This document shows positions 8,376 to 20,300 of a DNA stretch of 64,000 bases, piece by piece. The notes beneath the pieces are model-generated. The model saw nothing but the letters and a program-made list of their open reading frames with translations, did not search any database and had not been told where the DNA came from. The stretch is taken from positions 124,001 through 188,000 of the forward strand of contig JAHDOV010000010.1 in NCBI GenBank assembly GCA_018434685.1, given 5' to 3'. Within the stretch, counting starts at the first letter, position 1. The number at the start of each line of letters is the position of its first letter. The position numbers and the translations under genes are program-made. This DNA is from Deltaproteobacteria bacterium (lineage in GTDB: Bacteria > Desulfobacterota > Desulfomonilia > UBA1062).

Positions 8376-11300
8376 ATGTATTTATCCAGGCGAGATATCG
8401 TAATATCCACAATAGTTCTTCTCCTTACTCTCGTTCTGTGGCCCACCGGTACAAGGGCAGCAGTCGTCGCGGTCAATGCGGGAGGTTCTTCATACACAGC
8501 TGCAGACGGAACTACCTACGGTGCCGATATATATTTCAACGGCGGGAGTACGTATTCATCTGCACATGCCATCTCCGGCACCGAGGATGATGCCCTCTAC
8601 CAGGGAATGAGATATGGGTATGGAAATGATTTCTCCTATAACATACCGATATCAAACGGGACATACGATGTCACCCTGAAATTTGCCGAGCTGTACTACG
8701 ACAACATCGGTGACCAGATATTCAGTGTTTCCCTGGAGCGTACCGAGGTGGTCACTGATCTGGATATCCTTGAACATGCCGGTAAGTACGAGGCCTATGA
8801 TGTAACCATCCCCTCTGTTGCTGTCAGTGACGGTGAACTGAACATTACCTTCAGCGGCACACAAGATGCCACTATTTGCGCCATAGAGGTGAACCTGGCA
8901 GCCTCTATGGTAAATATTTCAGCAGACCCTTTCCGGATCGATGCGGGAGGGTCATCGACCATCTCCTGGAGTTCAAGCAATGCCGATACCGTGAGCATAG
9001 ACAATGGAATCGGCACGGTAATCGCAAGCGGGTCCCTGAGCGTGTCCCCTGCGGTGACCACTACGTATACCATAACTGCTGACGGTCCGGGCGGAACAGC
9101 CCAGGACACCACGACCGTGATCGTGAACAGCCTTCCCCCCACGGTAACCATAACGGCGAATCCCGTATATCTTCCCGAAGGCGGCACCACAACCCTGACC
9201 TGGTCCTCGACGAACGCAGCTACTGCGAGTATCGACAATGGAGTAGGCCCTGTGGATACAAGCGGGACGATCGGCGCCTCTCCCTCAGGGACCGGTGTGA
9301 TCACGTATATCATCACGGTTACCGGCCCTGGAGGAACCGCCCAGGACAGCGTTGATGTCACCGTGAACCCCCTGCCGACCGTGAGTATCTCGACCGACAG
9401 ACCCAGTATTGCCATCAGTGAATCGGCAACGATCACCTGGAGTTCGGCAAATGCCGTTACGGTCAGTGTCGAGCCCATCAACTCGGCCGCACTGAGCGGT
9501 TCCCAGGTTGTTACCCCCGTAGTTACGACTACCTATACCATCACGGGTACCAATACGTACGGTTCACGGGAAGACAGCGTTACGATCATGGTGGATCAGC
9601 CCCCCACGGTGAATATCCAGGCGAGCCCCGCTGCAATCGTCAACGGTTCTTCAAGCACCCTGACCTGGGCCTCTGACGGAGCAGATACTCTGAGCATCGA
9701 TCAGGGTATCGGAACTGTCGCCCAAGAAGGCTCACGGGCTGTAACCCCTTCAATAACAACGAGTTATACCATAACTGCAATAAACGATTACGGATCGCGC
9801 ACGGGCAGTGTGACGGTGACGGTCAGCGATCCGGCCACGGCAAGCATCACGGCGAGCCCGAACCCCATAAATGCCGGCCAGTCAACAACCCTGACCTGGA
9901 GTTCCACCAATGCCGCTACGGCAACCATAGAGCCGGGCATCGGTACGGTCGAGGTAAGCGGGACCAGGAGTGTTTCTCCTGCCCAGACAACCACTTATAC
10001 CCTCAGTGTCAGTGGGCCGGGTGGGGATGCATCGCACAGTGTCACGGTCACGGTCAATCAGCCTCCAACGGTGATCTTCAGTGCCGATCCCGCATACCTC
10101 GGGGTGGGAGATTCGGCCACCCTGACCTGGACGTCCACAAATGCCACGAGCGCGAGTATCGACCAGGGCATAGGTGCGGTTGCCGTCAATGGCTCAATAA
10201 CGGTTTCACCATTGGTAACAACGAACTATACGATAACAGTCAGCGGGTCAGGAGGCACGGCCGACGCTTCGACGACCGTAACCGTTCATGCCATCCCCAC
10301 GGTGAGCATCTCTGCTGATGTCGTCACCATTAATGCAGGCGATTCCGCCGCACTGACCTGGACTTCAAGCGATGCACAGACCGCCACCATCAACGCCATC
10401 GGTCATGTCGATCCCAATGGCACAACAGTTGTCTCCCCCGTGGTGACAACGACCTATACCATCACGGTGGAAGGATACGGCGGGTCTGCGTCCGACAGCG
10501 TGACCGTGAGCATCTCCTCACAGATGTCCGTTGCCGTCAATTGCGGAGGAGAGGCCTATACTGCCCTGGACGGAACGAATTATGTTGCAGATACCTACTA
10601 CACCGGGGGCAATATCTACTCAACGAACACTGCCATCTCCGGTACCTCGGATGATGAACTCTACCAGAGCCAGCGGTACGGCTATGGCAGCGATTTCTCC
10701 TATGCCATCCCGCTTGCGAACTGGAACTACGACATCACCTTCCGGTTCGCCGAGATGTACTATGACAATATCGGCGACCAGGTTTTCAGCGTGTCTGCTG
10801 AAGGCTTGCCTGTTATTACAGACATCGATATCCTCTCCCGGATGAGCAAGTTCGGGGCCTGCGATGTCACCGTCACCTCGGTGAATGTCACTGACGGCGT
10901 GCTCAATCTCACCTTCAGCGGAGTAAACGATGCTGCCATCTGCGCCATAAAGGTGGTGCCCACCCCGCCGACTGCAGGCATTTCAGCAACGCCCAATCCC
11001 CTTGTGGAGGGTCAGACGGCCCTGTTGTCGTGGAACTCGGCAGATGGTACTGCTGCGAGCATCGACCAGGGCATCGGTACAGTCACTCCGAATGTCTACA
11101 GCACCACCGGGGTAGCGCCGGTAACCACGACCACGTACACCATCATGGTGGAGGGCCCGGGAGGGACGGCAACAGAGAGTGTGGTGCTCAGCGTAAACAA
11201 CCTGCCGGTGGTCGATATTACGACGAGCCCCGGGGCAATTACCGAGGGCGAGTCAGCAACGCTTCAATGGACGACCATGTATACCGACACTATAAGCATC

Positions 11301-14300
11301 GACCAGGGCATCGGCGATGTGACAGGTACTTCCTCATGCATCGTATCGCCTGATTTAACCACCACGTATACTATCACTGCCGCCAATGCATACGGTTCCC
11401 GCACCGACAGCGTGACTGTGACCGTGAACAGCCTGCCGGTGATCAGTTCATTTGAAGCAACTCCCAATCCTATTATCGAGGGTACATCGACAACACTGTC
11501 CTGGACTACAGCCGGGGCAAGTTCTGTGAGTATTGACCAGGGCATCGGAGGTGTATCCACAAGCGGATCTCAGAGCGTATCTCCCTTAGACACAGTCACT
11601 TATGAGCTCACGGCAACGAATGCATATGGCTCTCGGACAGCAACTGTAACCGTTGAAGTAGGCGATTATCCCATGGTGAGTATCTCGGCATTGCCGGCCA
11701 CCATAACTGAAGGGGCGTCTTCCACGCTTTCGTGGACCTCTGCCAATGCATATGCGGATTCAGTCAGCATTGATCAGGGCATTGGTCCCGTGCCTGTAAA
11801 TGAGAGCGGATCTGAGGGTGTGTCTCCGGTGATAACCACCATCTATACCATCACGGCCACCAATGCGAGCGGGACGAGTACCGATAGCGTGACTGTCACC
11901 GTGAACAACCTGCCTTCTATCGATTCATTCACCGCAGATTCAGGCATAATCACTGAAGAAACATCCGCCACGCTGAGTTGGTCGGTGACGAACGCGGATG
12001 CCATCAGCCTCAACCAGGGCATCGGCACAGTGGGTGCGAGCGGGACACAGGCAGTGACACCTTCGGTGACCACGACCTACACCCTGACCGCCACAAATAT
12101 CTATGGTTCACGCAGTTCCAATGTCACCATCATTGTGAACGAACTGCCCACAGTCAGTATATCTGCCATGCCAGCATCAATCTCAGAGGGTGAGAGTTCA
12201 ACCCTTTCCTGGAACTCTGTGAATGCAGACTCTGCAAGCATCGACCAGGCCATCGGTGCGGTGAGTGTCAACGGCTCCACATCAGTATCACCCGCTCTTA
12301 CAACGACATACACCATTACAGCGACCAACACGTACGGATCGCGCACCGACAGCGTGACTGTGCTGGTGGACAATCCTCCCACCATCGACTCATTGAGCTG
12401 CAACCAGAGCACTATTGTCGAGGGTGGCTCCACGATATTGAGCTGGAGCTCAACCGGCGGGGATTTTGCAAGCATCGACCACGGTATCGGGTCTGTTGCC
12501 GTGGGTGGTTCAGCCACGGTATCACCTCTCATTACAACTACCTATACCCTTACGCTCACCAATACCTATGGATCGGATACGGCCAGTATCACGATTATCG
12601 TAAACAACCTGCCGCAGGTGAACATCGCTGTGTCGCCGGATTCCATTACCCAGGGCGAGTCATCGACCCTGTTCTGGACGTCATCGGGATCGGACAGTGT
12701 AAGCATTGACCAGGGGATCGCCTCGGTGACTGCAAACACCCCGGGTTCACAGTCCGTAACACCTTCGGTGACCACCACGTATACCATCACGGCGGTCAAT
12801 ACCTATGGATCGAGAACAGACAGCGTGACACTGACCGTGAACAGTCTGCCCACGGTCAGCATCAATGCAGATACCACAACCATGTGCGAAGGTGATCCCG
12901 TCACCCTGGCGTGGAACTCCACAGGTGCGAATACCGTCACCATAGACCAGGGGATCGGCGCAGTTGCAGCAAGCGGATCGCGCCCTGTCTCTCCTCTGAC
13001 CGATACGACGTACACCATCGTTGCAGCCAATGCCTACGGGACAGCCAGCCAGAGCATCGCCATCGCCGTAGACTCGCTGCCCGCAGCGAACCTCGCGGCA
13101 TCCCCGAATCCCATTAACGTTGGGGAATCGACTACGCTTTCCTGGAGATCGAGTGATGCCACGACCGTGAGCATCGACCAGGGGATCGGGAGTGTTACAG
13201 CCAGCGGAACCACCAGCGTATCGCCGACGGTCACCACCACCTATACCCTCACGGCATCGAATGCGTGCGGCGATGCAACCGACAGCGTTACCGTGACAGT
13301 GTATGCTGCACCGACCGTAAGCATCGCTGCATCTGAGAGCTCAATTATTGAGGGAGATACTACAACCCTGTCATGGACGTCTGCCAATGCCACGACCGCG
13401 AGCATCGACCAGGGAATCGGAGCCGTGAATGTGAATGGCTCCACCATAGTTTCACCTGACGTTACAACCACCTATACCGTTACGGCAGACGGTCCGGCAG
13501 GCACCGGTTCCGACAGTGTGACCGTGACTGTGAACAACCTGCCGGTTATCGGCAGCCTGAGTGCGAGCCCCACGAACATCGCATCGGGCGGGAGCTCGAC
13601 GATTTCCTGGACAACCAGTGGCGCAACGAGTGTGAGCATGGACCAGGGAGTCGATACAGGCGGTGCCACGAGCGGAACAGCGGATGTGACTGCCCTGACC
13701 CTCACCACCACCTATACGCTCACGGCAACGAATGCCTATGGCTCAAGACAGGAGACTATAACAATCATGGTTGCTGAAGTGCCCAGGATCGAGCTCTTCT
13801 CTGCCGATCCCGCTGCAATTGCTGCCGGCAGTTCCTCCACGCTGGCATGGCGGGTTTCCGGGGCAGACTCCGTGAGTATCGACCAGGGTGTGGGGACTGT
13901 CGGCCCGAGCGGGACCACGATCGTAACGCCGGGTGCAACAACGACTTATACGATTACCGCGACAAATACCTATGGGAGTGACACAGATACGGTTGTTGTT
14001 TCTGTTGGAGATTTGCCCACGGTGAGTATCTCGGCATCACCCAACCCTGTTGTCGAGGGAGAACCAGCAGCCCTGACCTGGAGTTCCACGGATGCGGATA
14101 CGGTCATCATCGATCAGGGTATCGGGGTTGTTGCCACCAGCGGCATGCACAGTATCTCGCCTTTGGTAACAACGACATACAATGTCACGGCATCAAACCC
14201 ATACGGCACGGCAACCGGCAGTGTGACCGTGACTGTAAACAACCTTCCGGTCATTGCTTCCTTTAGTGCGACCCCGGCTGCTGTCATCGAAGGCCAGTCT

Positions 14301-17300
14301 GCTACGCTTTCCTGGACCACTACCGGGGCCGGGTTCGCGGATATCGACCAGGGTGTGGGTTCGGTTGGCCTGAATAGTTCCAAGACCGTGTCTCCTCTCG
14401 TGACCACCGTATACACCATGACGGCAACCAACACGTTCGGGTCGAGCACGGCAAGCGTCACCGTGACCGTGCACAATCTTCCCACCGTGATCATCTCGTC
14501 TGACCTCACCTCAATTATCGAAGGTGAGAGCGCGACGCTTTCCTGGAGTTCCACAGACGCCTCGAGCTTAAGCATCGACCATGGTATCGGCGCTGTCGCA
14601 GCAAGCGGTTCAACCACTGTCAGCCCTCTTGTGACCACGACCTACCGAGTAACGGCGCTCAATGCCTACGGATCCGACAGCCAGGGCGTCACGGTCACCG
14701 TGAACAACCTGCCCGTAGTGAGCATCACGGCAACCCCGGACACCATTACCGAAGGATCGAGCGCGACCCTTGCCTGGAATGCAACAAATGCGGATTCCGC
14801 AAGCATCGACCAGGGCATCGGAGTGGTTGCACTCAACGGCTCCAGGGCAGTGACGCCGAGTGTTACGACGACCTATACCCTGACCGCCACCAACACCAGC
14901 GGCCTGCGTTCGTCGAGCGCGTCGGTGACCGTGGGCGTCATACCCACGGTGATCATCTCGGCATCCCCCTCTACCATCATCGAGGGAGAATCCACTGCGC
15001 TGACCTGGAGTTCCACCGATGCGACCACCGTGAACATCGATCACGGGATCGGCACAGTCACTGCAGACGGAACAGTGGATGTCTCTCCCATGGTCACGAC
15101 CACGTATAGCGTGATCGCTGCCAATGCATACGGCATTGCCACCGACAGCGTGACCGTGACCGTGAACAATCTGCCCGTGGCGAGCATCACGGCAACACCC
15201 GGAACTCTCACCGAAGGGGAGACGGCTGCGCTGACCTGGAGTTCATCCAGTGCTGACAGCGTGAACATCGTCCCGGATATCGGCATAAGCCCGACGCCGA
15301 ACACGAGCGGTGCCGGCGCGGTAGCTCCCGCGGTGACCACCACATATACCATCACTGCGACGAACACCTATGGATCGACCACCAAGAGCGTGACCGTGAC
15401 CGTGAACAACCTGCCCGTAATCAGCTCGTTCACCACGGATGCACTCACCGTGACAGAAGGTGTATCAGCGAACCTGAGCTGGGCAACCACAGGGGCAGAC
15501 TCGACGAGCATCGACCAGGGCATTGGCGCGGTTGCCGCAGGCGGAACCATGAGCGTATCCCCTGTGCTGACCACCACCTATACCCTCACTGCTGCGAATG
15601 CGTTCGGCACGGTGACTACCGCTGTGACCGTGACCGTGAACAACCTGCCTACCGTGAGCCTGTCAGCCTCTTCGACCATTATTACCGAGGGCGAATCGAC
15701 CACCCTGAGCTGGACATCCACCAATGCCGGCACATTAAACCTTAATCCTGGTGACATTGATGTGACCGGCAGCGAATCATACAGTGTATCGCCTGTGGTG
15801 ACGACGGTCTACACCATCACGGCCACGAATGCATACGGAGAACGTTCGGACACTGCTACGGTTACGGTCAATGCATTGCCCACAGTGAGCCTGTCCGCAG
15901 AACCTGCCGCCATCTTTAATGGCGAGACATCGAGCCTGTCGTGGTCTTCGTCAGAGGCCCTAAGCGTATACATCAACCAGGGATTGGGCAGCCAGCTCAT
16001 AAATGTGGCGAGTTCAACCGGTGTTTCGCCCACCGTGGATACCACGTATGTCATCATTGCAACCAATGCCTATGGTTCCCGCTCGGCCAGCACGGCGATC
16101 ACGGTCACAGCCCAGCCGCTGCCCGCCGTGAGCATCTCCGCTTCGCCGAACCCCATAACATCCGGGCAACCAAGCACGCTAACCTGGACAACAACCGATG
16201 CGGATACCGTGGAGATCGACCAGGGCATCGGGGCGGTGGCTGCAAGCGGCACCCGGGATGTGACCCCGGCATTGAGCACCACCTATACCATCACGGCGAC
16301 GAATACCTATGGATCGGCATCCGGCAGTGTGACCGTAGTGGTGGGCGAGCTTCCATTCGTAAGTATCAGCGCATCTAAAGGGACAATTACCGAGGGCGAG
16401 ACAACGACATTGATATGGGATTCCATCAATGCCGAGACCTGCACAATGACTCAGGACATCGGTTCGGATATCGGCAGTGTTGCAGCAGGCGGTACTATGG
16501 ATGTTGAACCATCAGTTACTACTGCATACACAATCATCGCTCATAACACCAATGGTGATAGTGATCCGGCCACCATCACTGTTACCGTGAACCCGCTACC
16601 CACCATCGACACCTTTACTGCCACCCCGGGTTCCATCAACAACGGCGATACAACAACCCTGAGCTGGACCACGACGAATGCCTCTTCGGCAAGCATCGAC
16701 AAGGGTATCGGCACTGTTGCGGTCAGTGGATCGGTAGATGCATCACCTCTCGTGACCACTACGTACACGATCACGGCAGTCAATGCATACGGCACGCGAT
16801 CGGCCGGGGTGACCGTCACGGTGACCCAGCTCCCCACGGTTAATATCTCTGCATCTCCCGGTACGATTACGTCAGGGGCTTCCGCTGTCCTGTCATGGAA
16901 CTCTACCAATGCAGATACCGTCAGCATCGATCAGAATATCGGGGTGGTCGCCCTGAGTGGTTCTCGAGGCGTATCACCTGCAGTGACCACCACGTACACC
17001 ATTACCGCAACCAATACAAACGGCACGGTCACGGATAGCGTCACCGTCACGGTTGGTAATCTTCCCACGATCGATACCTTCTCGGCTGGTCCTGTAGCTG
17101 TTACGCAGGGCGAACCATCAACATTGACCTGGGCCACAACAAATGCCGACTCCGTGAGCATCGACCAGGGAATCGGCAGTGTTGTGGGCAGCGGATCATA
17201 CAGTGTAACTCCCGCAGCGACCACCACCTATACCCTCACTGCCGCCAATACCTATGGATCGGTGACCGGCAGTGTTACGGTCACTGTCGGCCAGCTGCCG

Positions 17301-20300
17301 AGAGTTGATATCTCGAACAGTCCGGACACCATCACCGAGGGAGGGACCGTGACCCTGTCCTGGACATCCATCAATGCAGACAGCTGCAGCATTGACTCAG
17401 GCATAGGAACAGTGGCGCTCAGCGGGTCCGTGAGTGTGACCCCGACGGTGACGACGATCTATACGATCACTGCGACCAATGCGAGCGGTGCTGCAACCGA
17501 CAGCGTTAACGTCACGGTGAATAACCTGCCATCGGTAAGCATATCCGCTGATCCGGGGCTGATTGTTGCAGGATCTTCCACGATGCTGACCTGGACCTCG
17601 TCAGGTGCAGACAGTGTGAGCCTCAGCCACGGCATCGGAGCTGTTGCCTCAAGCGGTTCTCAGGGCGTGTCACCGAGCTTCACCACGACGTATACCATCA
17701 CGGCAGCCAATACCTACGGCTCGGTGGCGGATACCGTGACCGTTACCGTATACGACGTGCCTGCCGTGACCTTCACGGCAGAGCCCGCGAATATCATCAC
17801 CGGAGGTATGTCTACCCTGAGCTGGACATCCGTGGATGCAACATCTGCAAGTATTGACAACAGCATCGGCAGCGTTGACCCGGGCGGCTCCCTGGGTGTT
17901 GCACCACTGGTGACCACCACCTACGTCATCACGGTGGACGGACCCGGCGGTACGGCAACAGGCAGCGTCACCGTGGGTGTTCACGACTCAATTGCGGTGA
18001 ACATCATTGCGTCTCCTGCTGCGATCATAACAGGTGAACAGTCTGTTCTCTTCTGGAACTCCACCGGTGCAACAAGTGTAAGTATCGATAACGGTATCGG
18101 AGATGTCGGACTGGAAGGCTGGAAAAACGTGTCGCCGGCCGTGACCACCACCTATACCGTCACAGCAGCCGGTGATGGCGGCACGGTCAGCGACAGCGCC
18201 ACGATAACGGTATCTGATGGGCCGACCGTGAACATCTTGGCCGATCCGAACCCCATCATGGTCGGATCTTCCACCACGCTGACCTGGTCATCAACGGGTG
18301 CCGCTACGGCCAGCATCAATAACAGTATCGGGGATGTTGAGGTCAATGGTTCGATGATCGTATCACCCGCTGAAACCACCACATACACCATAACGGTCAA
18401 CGGCCCGGGAGGCACGGCAACCAGCAGCATCACGGTAAATGTGAACGGGCTTCCCGCCGTGAGCATCTCGGCGGATCCGCTGGCAATAGCAGCAGGAGCT
18501 TCCGCAACGCTGACATGGGCATCCACTGACGCGACATCAGCCACTCTCGATGATGGAAGCGGTCCTGTTGCAATTGCAGTAAGCGGCTCGCAGAGTGTTT
18601 CTCCTGCAGTGACCACTACCTATACCATTATTGCAACCAATGCACCCTGGACTGCAACCGACAGTGTTGTAGTTACAGTATATCCGACCCCCACTGTTAC
18701 TCTCTCGGCAGATACGGCCGAGATTGTCGAAGGTGCCTCTGCAATGCTGAGCTGGACATCTACAGACGCTGCTTCGGCAAGCATCAATCAGAGTATCGGC
18801 AGTGTGGACTTGAACGGCTCTACGAGTGTATCCCCTGCAGTGACAACAACATACACCATCACCGTTACAGGCCAGGGCGGCACAGCAACCGACAGCGAAA
18901 CCATAACCGTGAACCAGTTGCCGAACGTGAACATATCCGCAAGCCCGAACAACATTGCAGCGGGAGGCAGCACAACGCTGACCTGGAGTTCATCGAATGC
19001 GGATTCCGTCACCATTGACCAGGGTATCGGCGCAGTGGCATTGAGTGGGACAACAACTGTTTCACCTGCCCTAACAACCACGTATACAGTGACAGCGACG
19101 AAGAACGGCATTGGAGATACCACGGCTACCGTCACCATCATGGTGGAAGAGCCGCCGACCGTGGACATCTCCGCGAGCCCGGCAGGGATTGCCGCCGGGG
19201 GTCAGGCCGTGCTGGCATGGACCTCATCGGGTGCAGACACGGTGAGCATCAACCCGGGCATCGGTGCTGTCGCCCTCGAGGGGCAGAGAACCGTAAGCCC
19301 TGCCATCACCACCAGCTACACCATTACGGCAGTCAACACGTACGGTACAGGCCTGGACAATGTCACCATAACGGTGTCCCCGCTCCCCACGGTGAACCTC
19401 TCGGCGAGCCCGACGGTAATCAATGTCGGTCAGGGCTCCACCTTGACCTGGACATCATCCAACGCGACCGCTGCAAGCATTGACAGCGGCATCGGAGCGG
19501 TTGCGGTCAGCGGTACCATCGGCGTCGCCCCCATCGTGACCACGACGTATACGATCACGGTGAGCGGGCCCGGAGGTGCTGCATTCGACAGTGTCACGGT
19601 AAACGTCAATCAGGGTCCCACCGTGAGCATAACGGCAGGACCTCAGGCCATCAATCCTGGCGGCTCCTCGACACTTTCCTGGACATCAACCAGTGCCATC
19701 TCAGCGAGCATCGACCAGGGTATCGGCACGGTGAGCGTGAACGGATCCACCAGCGTGACGCCGGCAATCACCACGGCCTATACCATCACCGTGGACGGAC
19801 CGGGCGGCTCGGCAACAGACAGCGTCACGGTCACGGTAAACGATACCCTGAATGTCACGATCAGCGCCACCCCGAATCCCATCAGCCTGAGCCAGTCGAC
19901 AACGCTGACCTGGACATCGGCGAATGTCGACAGCGCGAGCATCGACCAGGGTATAGGCGCTGTGGCGGCAAACGGTTCGATGAGTGTTACCCCGGCGTCC
20001 ACCAGGACCTATACCATAACCGTGGAAGGGGCCGGCGGCTCGTCTTCGGCAAGCATTGAAGTGGTTGTGTACCAGCCTCCCGAGGTGACCATCGCTGCAG
20101 ATCCGGACAGGATTATCAAGGGGGACTCGACGACGCTGACCTGGACCTCGCTCAACGCGGACACGGTCACGATCGACCAGGGTATCGGCGCCGTGGCGCT
20201 CAGTGACTCACTGGCGGCGTATCCGGTAATACCGACCCTCTACACCATAACGGCAACCGGCGACTGGGGTCTGTACCCGGCGACCGACTCCGTGCTGGTG